Positions 18,501 to 27,026 of a stretch of DNA of 64,000 bases are shown here, piece after piece (the stretch's first letter is position 1; each line of letters opens with the position of its first letter). The stretch is from Parvibaculum sp. Lineage in GTDB: Bacteria > Pseudomonadota > Alphaproteobacteria > Parvibaculales > Parvibaculaceae. The position numbers were made by a program, and so were the translations under genes. The stretch lies in NCBI GenBank assembly GCA_019635955.1, contig JAHBYL010000002.1, positions 49,131 to 113,130 on the forward strand, written 5' to 3'. The notes beneath the pieces are model-generated. The model did no database searches, was not told the origin of the DNA, and saw only the letters and a program-made list of their open reading frames with translations.

Positions 18501-21500
18501 CTACGGGACGACGACGGCGCCGCGTTCGAAGCCGGCTACACCCTGCACGGCCTTGGCCGTGGGGTTGCCGTTGGCCGAGATCGTATAGGCAAGCGCCGCA
18601 TGGCTGGCGCCGCTGCCGGCCAGCGCGCCCGCAACCTTCGCCTGACAAGCGGCGTCGGGACAGGCCACACCGCCCGCAGCAACATCGAGCGTGCTGGAAA
18701 AGCCCGAGAAGCTGCCAAGGCTGATCTGGCTTGAGCCGGGCGTCGCCGTGCCCCCCGTGGTGACGATATTGTAGGTATGCCCGCCGATCGAGACATCGAG
18801 GTCTAGACCGATCTTGGTACTGGCAAAACCGAATGCCACCGCCATCTCGCCCGCGAAGGTACCGGGAGCCAGCGAGCCGTCCGCCACTGTTGGACTGGTT
18901 GAACCGGCAAGCGTGTAGGTAGCTACGCCCTCGGTTGGCAGATTTGTCGCGGGCGACCATGCCAGCACATGCATGCTTTGGTCCTCGCCGAGAACCGTCG
19001 TCCGCGGATTGCCGAAGCTCTGTCCGCCGATCTGGCCATCGGACCAGCGCTGCCACGAGATCACGCTCTGCACGCCGCCCACTTCCGAGACGGTGACATC
19101 GCCCGGCGCGTAGGAATTGTTGAAGCCGTGAATCTCCTTCACCTCATTGCCGATGATGGTGATATCGGTGGCACCGGCGCTGATATCGCCGAAACTACCC
19201 GCGAGAACGCCGCTTTGCGGGCTGCGGATCGCATAGGTCATGCCCATCAGGTAGCCGTCCAGCGTATCGCCTGCATCGTCGCGGGCGAAAATCGCCGCAC
19301 CGTAGATCGAGTTCGCCGCCGTGTTGCCGACCGTATAGCGGATGCCGGCCTCACGCGCCTGCGGCCCGGCCAGCAGACCCGAGATGACCACCTGACAGTT
19401 CACCGCCGTACCGGAGCAAGCCACACCATTGGGTGCCTGAACCTGATAGCTGGCCGCAATCTGGCTGCCGAAGACGGTGATCTCGCTGGTGCCGGGTGTT
19501 GTTGTGCCGCCGGTGGTCGAGATGTTGTAGACGACGATATCGCCGCCTTCATCCATCGTGACGGTCGCGTCGAGGCCCATCTTGGCATTCGCACCGTAAG
19601 CGCCGAACTGGATGGCCGCCGTGCCGTCGAAGACGCCGGGTGCGAAATTGCCGCCCGCGAAGATCGGCGCGGTCGCGCCTGCGAGCTCATAGGTGGCAAT
19701 GATATTCTCCGGACGCAGCGTGGTACCAAGCATATTTCCGACTAGGTAGACAATGCCCTGATATCCGTTCGGCGAAATGCTCTGGTTGCCTCCAAGGAAG
19801 ACGTCAATGTCACCGCCGTTCCAGCGACCGATCTGCAGGTACTCGGTGCCGTAGAGATCGGCGGTGACCGCCGTGCCCCTCTCGAAGCTCGCAAATGAAC
19901 TCTCGGTCGCCTGAATGAATGTCACGGCGCCGTCGTCACCCCAGGCAACGATATCGTTCTGCAGGCCGAGATTCTTCCCGCTCTGGAAATTGATCTGCGG
20001 GATGTAATAGACACCGCCATACCATTTGACGTTGGAAGGCGAGGCGACAAGAAGCGCATCGACGGCGCCGCTCTGAATCGGATCAGGCGTGTCCGGCCCG
20101 CCATCGGCATCATAGCTCGCCTGCGAGAAGGCGGCCGCACCCGAAATCCGCTTCGCGCGGAAAAGATCGTCGTAGTGAATCGAGAAGTCGATGATCTGGT
20201 AACTGACGCCAATATCGGAAGCCTCCGTGCCCCCGAACAGGCCATAGACCACCGCCTCGCAGCTGGCGGTCGGGCAGGCAGCGCCGCCTTGTGCCATAGT
20301 GATGCTGTTCACGCGGAAGATGCGCGCCGCCGCATCCCAATAGATACCGCCAGTCGTCGGGTTGGCGACACCGCCCGGGGTGCGGATGTTGTAGACATGG
20401 TCACCCGGCATATCGATGTCGAAGTCTATGCCAATGCCGAGCGACGGGCCGAACAGGACCGACATTTCGCCCGAGAAGGTACCCGGCGCGAAACTCCCGT
20501 CATCGATTGTCGGCTTGGTTGCAGCGGCAAGTGTGTAGGTCGCCACACCGGTCGCGGGCATGTCCGCCGTCGGCTTGCCATAAGCAAGGTGAAAGCCCTG
20601 ATAGCTGGTGCGCCCCATATTCGAAAAGAGCGTGCCATTATTGTCGTTGAAATAATTGCCACGCGTCTCGCCGCCCGCCCAGCGTTCGATGAAGACGGCA
20701 TTGCCGGAATTGCCGCGCTCGAGCGAGTCGTTCGAATTGCGCTCAAGCCGTTCCGGCATGCCCGGTTCGAGATCATACTCGTTTAGCTCGCCATTGGCGC
20801 CGATCGTGACTTTGGCCGGATCGCGTGCATCGATACCGATGGCATCCGCCGCGTAGACCACCGAATAGCCCGTGTCCTCGTCGCCTTCGAGCGGCACGAC
20901 GACGCCGGTCACCGGCGGCGTGCCGCCATAGCCGCCGCTTCCGCCGCTACCACCCGCCGCCTCCTCGACGATCGCGGAACCGCTCGATCCCTGCTGGTCG
21001 GCCGGCGAATAATCCATATCGTCGTCGGGGCCGGTCTGCTGCGCAAACTGTGTGCTGCCGGGTGCCGGCGGCGTGAAGGTGCCGGCGATATTCGTCTCGT
21101 TCGCCTCATAGCCCTCGCCACGCGCGAACTCGCGCGCGCCCGAGCCGTTCTGGACCGTTGCCGTTCCCTGATTGACCCGGCCATCGAGCCCGCCGCTGTC
21201 ATTGCCATAGGCGCTGAAGGCGCCGCCCGCCGTCGTGACCGTGACACCGCCGCGCGAGACCGAAATCGGCATGCCGCTCGAGGCCACGCGAACCGCACCG
21301 GACTGAAGCTCGATCGAGATGCTGTCGCCCTCGCCCGTCAGGGTGAATACGGAGCCGGGCTCGATGGTGATGATGCTGCCATCGGGCGCCTGCAACTGAA
21401 GCAGTGTCGCCGCCGTGATCGTCTGGCCCGGCTCGATATTGGAAAGCGACGTGCCGCCCGTCGTTGCGGCGCCGAAGAGGACGGGAAGCGCATGCGCCGT

Positions 21501-21569
21501 GACCGGAAGGGACAGCACCGCAGCAAGCGCCGTGGTTGCCAGAAGCCGGTTGAATGAAGTGCTTTTCAT
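18501..21569 (-). CDS. Large exported FecR-domain protein with three TbpB-like barrel repeats; candidate Slam/type XI cargo
   Basis: 1022 residues. A Sec signal peptide (MKSTSFNRLLATTALAAVLS..AHA, cleaved after about residue 27, no lipobox) is followed by a FecR-type domain (about 45-145: TLLQLQAPDGSIITIEPGSV then FTLTGEGDSISIELQSGAVR). A Gly/Ser-rich linker (about 205-220) precedes three homologous ~190-residue units (about 291-483, 578-765, 836-1022). Each unit has a strand pattern ending in a G-A-A-x-F-like or GVAGF motif and the core A-T-Y-x-L-A-x-x-T-x-P...APGxFxGxxxxxFG..., plus one Cys pair (ACPTASC, ACSGTAVNC, ACPDAAC). The strand/glycine pattern resembles the transferrin-binding protein B barrel, the export signal of Slam cargo. 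It lies 20 bases after a Slam-like gene. Ligand unknown; barrel assignment is by pattern only. Confidence 0.75.
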   Translation of the reverse strand: MKSTSFNRLLATTALAAVLSLPVTAHALPVLFGAATTGGTSLSNIEPGQTITAATLLQLQAPDGSIITIEPGSVFTLTGEGDSISIELQSGAVRVASSGMPISVSRGGVTVTTAGGAFSAYGNDSGGLDGRVNQGTATVQNGSGAREFARGEGYEANETNIAGTFTPPAPGSTQFAQQTGPDDDMDYSPADQQGSSGSAIVEEAAGGSGGSGGYGGTPPVTGVVVPLEGDEDTGYSVVYAADAIGIDARDPAKVTIGANGELNEYDLEPGMPERLERNSNDSLERGNSGNAVFIERWAGGETRGNYFNDNNGTLFSNMGRTSYQGFHLAYGKPTADMPATGVATYTLAAATKPTIDDGSFAPGTFSGEMSVLFGPSLGIGIDFDIDMPGDHVYNIRTPGGVANPTTGGIYWDAAARIFRVNSITMAQGGAACPTASCEAVVYGLFGGTEASDIGVSYQIIDFSIHYDDLFRAKRISGAAAFSQASYDADGGPDTPDPIQSGAVDALLVASPSNVKWYGGVYYIPQINFQSGKNLGLQNDIVAWGDDGAVTFIQATESSFASFERGTAVTADLYGTEYLQIGRWNGGDIDVFLGGNQSISPNGYQGIVYLVGNMLGTTLRPENIIATYELAGATAPIFAGGNFAPGVFDGTAAIQFGAYGANAKMGLDATVTMDEGGDIVVYNISTTGGTTTPGTSEITVFGSQIAASYQVQAPNGVACSGTAVNCQVVISGLLAGPQAREAGIRYTVGNTAANSIYGAAIFARDDAGDTLDGYLMGMTYAIRSPQSGVLAGSFGDISAGATDITIIGNEVKEIHGFNNSYAPGDVTVSEVGGVQSVISWQRWSDGQIGGQSFGNPRTTVLGEDQSMHVLAWSPATNLPTEGVATYTLAGSTSPTVADGSLAPGTFAGEMAVAFGFASTKIGLDLDVSIGGHTYNIVTTGGTATPGSSQISLGSFSGFSSTLDVAAGGVACPDAACQAKVAGALAGSGASHAALAYTISANGNPTAKAVQGVAGFERGAVVVP
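18504..20699 (-). repeat. Three tandem ~190-residue repeat units within the FecR-domain protein
   Basis: Coding repeats at about 20121-20699, 19275-19838 and 18504-19064, separated by unrelated spacers of 94 and 70 residues. All share the ATYxLAxxTxP and APGxFxGxxxxxFG cores and one disulfide-capable Cys pair with 3-6 residues between cysteines. Divergence between copies is high, so this is old duplication, not a recent DNA repeat. Confidence 0.75.
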
Positions 21570-21589
21570 GATTGAAGGCTCCTTGCGTG

Positions 21590-22960
21590 TCAGAAATCGA
21601 GGCTGAGCGAAACGGATGCGACGACGCGGTCATATTCGTAGAGCACGATGTTGCTGTCGGACCGCGTGTAGGAGACTTCGCCGCCGAGCGTGAGATCGTC
21701 GCGAAGCTGATAGCGCAGACCCGCCGTCGCATCGGCGCGCACCACCGAACGCTCCTCGAGGAACAGGGGATCGGGATCCTTGTAGCTCGAGACTTCGAGC
21801 GCCGCCGAGGCATAGCCGCGCAGCTTCGGCATCAGCGTCAGCTCGCCGCCGGCGCGCAACCCGCCGAAGCCATAGGTCAGATGATCGAAATTGCTGTCGG
21901 TGAGTTTCTCGTATCCCGCATAGGCGCCTGCGAAGATATAGGGCTCGCTCGCACCGCCGAGCGGTTTGCCGACTGTCGCACCGAACGTGTAACGGTTCGC
22001 GTTCTGGACGCTGTTGTTCGGGTAATTGAGCTTTGCATATTGCAGGTAGATCGCGAGATCGGTGTTCGCTGCCGTGCGATAGGACCACTGGCCGAGCGCG
22101 CCGTAGGTGTAACGATAGGCCTCGTCGTCGACCCAATAGGACTGGAGCTGCGCGGTGATGGCGAAGGTGCCGAGATCGGGTGTGCGCTGCGCAAAGCCTA
22201 TATTGAGCCCTGCCAGCGTCTGGTTGAACTGGTCCTGATCGGCATTGCCGCGATAGGAGGCGTTGAGGTCCACGAGAAGCTGCTTGTCGAGCGCAAGGCC
22301 ATGAACGAGCGACATGCGGCCGGAAACCTCGCCGAACACATCCTCTTCCGAGGTAGCGCCCGCACCGAGCGTCGCGAAGCCGAGGCCGCCAAAAGCCGGG
22401 ATCAGGATGCGGCTGTCGCTTGTGGAGTTGTTGACGTTGCTGTCATAGCCCGCTTTCACGGTCACATTGCCGCTGATCTGCGTGCCGCCGCCTGAAAGCC
22501 CGGTATCGAGCGCCATCACATAGCGGTCGATCGTGGCGCGGACATCGGCCGGTACGTCCTGGGCGCTGACCGCGGCAAGCTCGCGCCGCGCGGCTTCGGG
22601 CTCGTTCATGGCGATATAGGCGCGGCCAAGCTCCGCGCGCGCCTGAAGATGGTCGGGCTTTACCGCGAGCACGCGCTCGAATGCGGCGACGGCTTCCGCG
22701 GGGCGGCCGCTGTCGATGGCGGCGAGGCCGAGCATGTAGTCATAGTCGGGATTTCCTGCGAGGCCGCGTTCCTCGGGCTTCAGCACCGCATAGGCGCCCT
22801 GCGCATCTCCGGCGCCCAGCCGTTCCGCCCCCTGATCCATCGCACCCGCGACGGCAGACCCCGCCGCTACCAGTACGAAAGCCGCCGCCAGCGCGAGCGG
22901 CCTTGTCCGCGACCGCCCGATCTCGACCACGGCGCCGAACGCCCCCCCTCTCAACCGCAT
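21590..22960 (-). CDS. Slam-like outer-membrane protein (TPR plus beta-barrel)
   Basis: 456 residues. An N-terminal signal region (RPLALAAAFVLVAAGSAVAG) is followed by two or three TPRs (about 40-140: NPDYDYMLGLAAIDSGRPAE, AVAAFERVLAVKPDHLQARA). A C-terminal beta-barrel from about residue 155 contains ISGNVTVKAGYDSNVNNSTS and GLRYQLRDDLTLGGEVSYTR and ends ASVSLSLDF. TPR followed by a barrel is the layout of surface lipoprotein assembly modulators (Slam), the outer-membrane translocon of type XI secretion. I chose ATG 22960, with GGGGTGAAG upstream, because an extension to 23038 reads as noise. The FecR-domain gene follows after 20 bases in the same operon, which supports a translocon-cargo pairing. 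A generic TPR barrel is the alternative. Confidence 0.78.
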   Translation of the reverse strand: MRLRGGAFGAVVEIGRSRTRPLALAAAFVLVAAGSAVAGAMDQGAERLGAGDAQGAYAVLKPEERGLAGNPDYDYMLGLAAIDSGRPAEAVAAFERVLAVKPDHLQARAELGRAYIAMNEPEAARRELAAVSAQDVPADVRATIDRYVMALDTGLSGGGTQISGNVTVKAGYDSNVNNSTSDSRILIPAFGGLGFATLGAGATSEEDVFGEVSGRMSLVHGLALDKQLLVDLNASYRGNADQDQFNQTLAGLNIGFAQRTPDLGTFAITAQLQSYWVDDEAYRYTYGALGQWSYRTAANTDLAIYLQYAKLNYPNNSVQNANRYTFGATVGKPLGGASEPYIFAGAYAGYEKLTDSNFDHLTYGFGGLRAGGELTLMPKLRGYASAALEVSSYKDPDPLFLEERSVVRADATAGLRYQLRDDLTLGGEVSYTRSDSNIVLYEYDRVVASVSLSLDF

Positions 22961-23191
22961 GTCTTCACCCCATTGCAACAAAACAAAAACAGCCGATACC
23001 GGCGCACACCCGTGAATCGGCCGCGCGAAACGCGCCATTGGGGGGGGAGACTAGGCAAGGTCCGGCAGGGCCCGCATGATCCAATTGGACTAAGATGAAC
23101 ATTGCGCGCGTCGATCTGACGCCGCGCAACCGGTACTCGCAAAGAGTATCCACATGCATAGAATGGAATTACTGGACCGACGGAGGCACCC

Positions 23192-24316
23192 ATGTTCGGC
23201 GCACAGCTCAAGCTCTTCAGGCTCGCGGGATTCGAGGTCAGCCTCGATCTGAGCTGGATCTTCATCGCGCTTCTGATTTCATGGACGCTGGCGACCGGAT
23301 ATTTTCCGGAGCTCTACCCGGGCTTCGAGAGCACCACCTACTGGTCCATGGGCGTCATCGGCGCCGCCGGCCTCTTCATCTCCATCGTGCTGCACGAGCT
23401 CTCGCACTCGGTCGTCGCACGCCGCTACGGCATCCCGATCAGCGGCATCACACTTTTCATCTTCGGTGGTGTCGCCCGGATGGAAAGCGAGCCGCCCACG
23501 GCGCGCTCCGAACTCATGATGGCGATTGCGGGTCCGATCGCGAGCCTCGGTCTCGCCTTCGGCTTTTATATTGGCGCTGGTCTCTCGTCCGCCATGGGGC
23601 TCGGCCCGCCCATCACCGGCGTCCTTGCCTATCTCGCGCTGATCAACCTGATCGTCGCTGTCTTCAACATGGTGCCGGCCTTCCCGCTCGATGGCGGGCG
23701 GGTCTACCGCGCCTGGCTCTGGGGACGGACCGGCGACATGCTGTCGGCGACTCGGCGCGCCGCCGCAGCCGGTCAGGGCTTCGGACTAGCGCTCATTGCG
23801 CTAGGCGTGTTCAGCCTGATCTCGGGCTATCTCGTTGCAGGCCTCTGGTGGGGCCTGATCGGCCTCTTTCTCCATGCCGCCTCCCGCAATGCGGTGACAC
23901 AGCTCGAAACGCAGAAGCTCCTCGAGGAGGAGCGGGTGGAGCGCGTCATGACGCACAGCCCCATCACGGTGCCGGCGGGCATCACCCTGCGGCAGCTGGT
24001 GGACGGCTACATCTACGGCTCGTTCCACGAGACATTTCCTGTCATGGACAATGGGCGCCTCGTCGGAAGCATCGGCGTTGCGGATATTCGCGATGCAAAT
24101 CGCGCCGATTGGGACAGGCTCCTTGTGACGGACGCCATGCACCCGGTTTCCGCCGCCAATACCATCTCTCCCGGCGACCGGACCGAGACGGCGCTGCGCC
24201 GGATGCGCGAGGGCGGCCATTCGCGGCTTCTCGTCGTGGACCGGGGAAAGCTCGCAGGCATTGTCGCGCTGCGCGACATCATGCGGCTTGTCTCGCTGAA
24301 GCGGGATCTCGGCTGA
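23192..24316 (+). CDS. Site-2 protease family metalloprotease with CBS domains
   Basis: 374-residue intramembrane zinc protease of the M50/S2P family. H68-E69-L-S-H72 in the third hydrophobic segment is the zinc site and D167 in NMVPAFPLDGGR the third ligand region. Six membrane segments fill residues 1-245. Two CBS domains (about 250-372: RVMTHSPITVPAGITLRQLV, DAMHPVSAANTISPGDRTE) close the protein and may sense nucleotides. Such CBS-containing S2Ps are common in bacteria, but few substrates are known; they cleave membrane-spanning regulators. ATG 23192 has GGAGGC nearby. It converges with the CPBP protease gene, whose stop lies three bases away. No anti-sigma factor partner lies next to it. 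Confidence 0.9.
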   Translation: MFGAQLKLFRLAGFEVSLDLSWIFIALLISWTLATGYFPELYPGFESTTYWSMGVIGAAGLFISIVLHELSHSVVARRYGIPISGITLFIFGGVARMESEPPTARSELMMAIAGPIASLGLAFGFYIGAGLSSAMGLGPPITGVLAYLALINLIVAVFNMVPAFPLDGGRVYRAWLWGRTGDMLSATRRAAAAGQGFGLALIALGVFSLISGYLVAGLWWGLIGLFLHAASRNAVTQLETQKLLEEERVERVMTHSPITVPAGITLRQLVDGYIYGSFHETFPVMDNGRLVGSIGVADIRDANRADWDRLLVTDAMHPVSAANTISPGDRTETALRRMREGGHSRLLVVDRGKLAGIVALRDIMRLVSLKRDLG

Positions 24317-24319
24317 GCC

Positions 24320-25120
24320 TTACGGCGTTGCGACGAGAAGCATGTAGACGCCGGGCAGCATCAGCGTGGCGTTGTAGCTCGCATGAAGGACGAACGGCGC
24401 GCGCAAACCTCCACCGAACCGTGCGAACTGGGCGAGGACAAACCCGAGAACGATCAGGATCGAGGTGAGCACGAGCCCCGCCGCCCCCGGCGAGGCAAAG
24501 AGATGTCCATGCGAGAGCGAGAAGACCACGGCACTCGCCACCGCCGCGAGCGCCGGTGAAAGGCGTCTCGCGAACAGCCGCAGCATGGTGCCCCGGAAAT
24601 AAACCTCCTCGGCGACCGGCGCGAGTATGGCGGCGATCGCGAACATGGCAATCGCCGCGCCAAGCGTATCCGGTTCAAGGGCGGCGCTCCGCTCCATCAG
24701 CTCCTGCTGCATGTCTTCCGGCAGCAGCGACAGAACGCCCATGGCGCCGAGAGCGAGCAGAATGCCGGATGGAAGTGCGGCCAGCGTCCAGAGGCCGGCG
24801 CCTCGCCCGAAATAATGTCTCGCAAGAGCCGCACCGCGCGACATGAGAAGCAGTGCGGTTACAAGAAGCATCCCGAGATAGAGAGCGGCCATGGAACCGT
24901 AGAGGACGATTTCCGCGACCGGCAGCGGACCGAAATGCCGTTGCAGGAACGGCGAGACGAGAGGAAAGAGCGAAATGAGCCCATAGACCGCGCCGCCCGC
25001 GACAAGCGGTACGATCAGGAGATCGGCCCAACGCTCGCGCGGTCCTTCGCAGGCCGTCAAGGGGGCCTGGTCGGCAGGCACCGCCTCGCGCTGCGGCGCT
25101 TCCGGGCCCCAGACCGCCAT
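24320..25120 (-). CDS. CPBP family intramembrane metalloprotease
   Basis: 266-residue polytopic protein with the CPBP (CAAX protease/bacteriocin-processing, Abi) motifs: VAEEVYFRGTMLRLFARR (Glu-Glu-x3-Arg) and FSLSHGHLFASPG with the metal-binding His. Substrate unknown; members mature peptides or confer immunity to bacteriocins. I chose ATG 25120. A better ribosome site (GGAGACAAAG) serves an 11-codon frame at 25125-25160 ending four bases before this ATG, so translation is probably coupled. A sequencing frameshift that would fuse the two is the other reading. The gene is convergent with the site-2 protease gene. Confidence 0.85.
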   Translation of the reverse strand: MAVWGPEAPQREAVPADQAPLTACEGPRERWADLLIVPLVAGGAVYGLISLFPLVSPFLQRHFGPLPVAEIVLYGSMAALYLGMLLVTALLLMSRGAALARHYFGRGAGLWTLAALPSGILLALGAMGVLSLLPEDMQQELMERSAALEPDTLGAAIAMFAIAAILAPVAEEVYFRGTMLRLFARRLSPALAAVASAVVFSLSHGHLFASPGAAGLVLTSILIVLGFVLAQFARFGGGLRAPFVLHASYNATLMLPGVYMLLVATP

Positions 25121-25124
25121 GGGC

Positions 25125-25160
25125 TCAGGCCCTCGTCTCGGCATAAGGCGCGCCGGTCAT
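25125..25160 (-). other. 11-codon leader frame upstream of the CPBP protease
   Basis: MTGAPYAETRA and stop, with GGAG six bases before its ATG; the stop (TGA) lies four bases before the CPBP ATG. Either a translational coupling leader or the true start interrupted by a frameshift. Confidence 0.35.
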
Positions 25161-25217
25161 CTTTGTCTCCTGCTCGAGCGTTCTCGCAGAAAACTAGCAC
25201 GGGCGATGCTCTCCCGC

Positions 25218-27026
25218 CTATGCGCTCTCCCGGGCGGCCTTTGCCGCCATGAATGCGCGCCAGCCGCCGAAGGAGGTGATGTCCTCCGCTCCTTCAAGGC
25301 CGCTCGCCTCGCAGAGAAAGCCCTTCACCTTCTTCCCCGACGCGAGATCGAGCGTGCCGATGCAAAGCGGCTGCGGCACGCCCGTCATGAAACTGCCAAA
25401 CGCCGCGCGCGGCAGGCGCCAGACCTCAAGCTCGATGGCGGCGCCGCCTTCCGCAACGCGCACAAGCCCCGGCCGGAAAGGCGGCCCGCCCGCCAGCGCA
25501 TGAAAGTGGTAGTGGGGCGCCGTCTTCGTCCGCTCGAGGAAGATCGCATCGCGCGAGGTGAGCTCGTGATTGAGCGGCAGGCCCGACATATGCGCGCCGA
25601 CAACGGCCAGCTCGATGAAGCCTTCATCGGCCTCCGCCGCACGGCGCGGGCCGCCCGGCGCAAGGCCCTGAGCGGCCTCGAAGGCGGCGGCGAAGGCGGC
25701 GATGCGGCTGTCGGCGAAAGCGGGCGCCGCCAGCGTCACGCCGAAGGGAAGGCCCTTGCGCGGGCCCGCTTGACGGAACCCTGCGGGAACGGCAATGCCG
25801 CAAAGATCGAGCAGGTTCATGAAATTCGTATAGGTGCCGAGCCGGCTGTTGAGCTTCACCGGCTCCGCCATGATTTCACCGACGCGATAGGTTGTCGGCG
25901 CCGTCGGCACCAGCAGGAAGTCGATCTCGGCAAAAAGCGCGCCTGCCCGGCGCTTAAGGGCTTCGAGCCTGTAGCTCGCCTCGAAAAGTTCGACGGCGCT
26001 TCGCGCCTTCGCGGCGAGCACGATGCCGCGCACCGTCGGATCGGCGTCTGCCTGATGCCCCTCGACGAACGGACCGACCGCCGCAAAGCGCTCGGCGACA
26101 TAGGGTCCCTCGTAAAGCAGCGCGGCTGCTTCCTCAAAAAGCGAAAAATCGATCCGCCGCGTCCGACCGCCCAGCTCCTCGAAGCGGGAAACCGCTTCCT
26201 CGAACAATCCCGCGGCCTCGTCATCGCCGAAAAACTTGAGATCCGCCGCGCGCGGTACCGCGAAGGCGAAGCCCCGGCCGGCCTCCACCGGCACCTCGGG
26301 CATTCTCGCACGGGAGAAGACATCGGCCGGATCGAAACCGGCCGCAACATCGAACACCACGCCCGCATCGGCCACGCTGAGCGCGAAGATCGATACGCAA
26401 TCGAGCGAACGGCAGGCGGGGACGACGCCCTGCCCGGAGAAGAGACCGCGCGATGGCTTCAGCCCCACGATATTGTTGAACGCCGCAGGCACGCGGCCCG
26501 AACCTGCCGTGTCCGTACCGAGCGAGAAGCACACGACCCCGCCGGCAACGGCGACGGCGGATCCGGAGGACGACCCGCCCGAGATGAAATCCGGATCGAA
26601 GACGGAGCGCGGCGCGCCATGCGGCGAGCGCGTGCCGACAAGGCCCGTCGCGAATTGGTCGAGATTGGTTTTGCCGATGGGAATTGCACCTGCTTGAATC
26701 AGCCGCTCCACCACGAAGGCGCTTTTCGGCGGCATATAGGCAAAGGCGGGGCATGCAGCCGTCGTTGGCGAACCTTCGAGATCGATATTGTCCTTCACCG
26801 CGAAGGGTACGCCGAAAAGCGGCATCAGCGCCTTCTGTGCCGGTGACAATGCGTCGAGCGCGCGCGCCCGTGCGATCACATCTTCATTCCGCACCCTCGA
26901 AATCCAGACGGCGGGATCGGCGAAGGCATCGGCACGCGCCAGCGCCTCGCCCGCCACGTCTTCCGCCCGGAGGCCATCGGCAAACCCCGCGCGAAGAGCG
27001 GCCAGAGAAAAGACAAGCGACCTCAC
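25218..27026 (-). CDS. atzF: Allophanate hydrolase
   Basis: 602-residue enzyme that hydrolyses allophanate to ammonia and CO2, the last step of the guanidine/urea carboxylase route. The N-terminal amidase-signature domain shows the Ser-cisSer-Lys triad: K78 in FAVKDN, the Ser cluster at 152-154 (GGSSSGSA) and nucleophile S176 (TDTAGSGR). The C-terminal domain from about 465 (FIELAVVGAHMSGLPLNHEL, TAPHYHFHALAGG) is the AtzF C-terminal domain needed for N-carboxy substrate breakdown. Length matches full AtzF proteins (about 600). The start is GTG 27026, overlapping the carboxylase stop by four bases (GTGA), so it is the last gene of the riboswitch-controlled operon. Confidence 0.93.
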   Translation of the reverse strand: MRSLVFSLAALRAGFADGLRAEDVAGEALARADAFADPAVWISRVRNEDVIARARALDALSPAQKALMPLFGVPFAVKDNIDLEGSPTTAACPAFAYMPPKSAFVVERLIQAGAIPIGKTNLDQFATGLVGTRSPHGAPRSVFDPDFISGGSSSGSAVAVAGGVVCFSLGTDTAGSGRVPAAFNNIVGLKPSRGLFSGQGVVPACRSLDCVSIFALSVADAGVVFDVAAGFDPADVFSRARMPEVPVEAGRGFAFAVPRAADLKFFGDDEAAGLFEEAVSRFEELGGRTRRIDFSLFEEAAALLYEGPYVAERFAAVGPFVEGHQADADPTVRGIVLAAKARSAVELFEASYRLEALKRRAGALFAEIDFLLVPTAPTTYRVGEIMAEPVKLNSRLGTYTNFMNLLDLCGIAVPAGFRQAGPRKGLPFGVTLAAPAFADSRIAAFAAAFEAAQGLAPGGPRRAAEADEGFIELAVVGAHMSGLPLNHELTSRDAIFLERTKTAPHYHFHALAGGPPFRPGLVRVAEGGAAIELEVWRLPRAAFGSFMTGVPQPLCIGTLDLASGKKVKGFLCEASGLEGAEDITSFGGWRAFMAAKAARESA

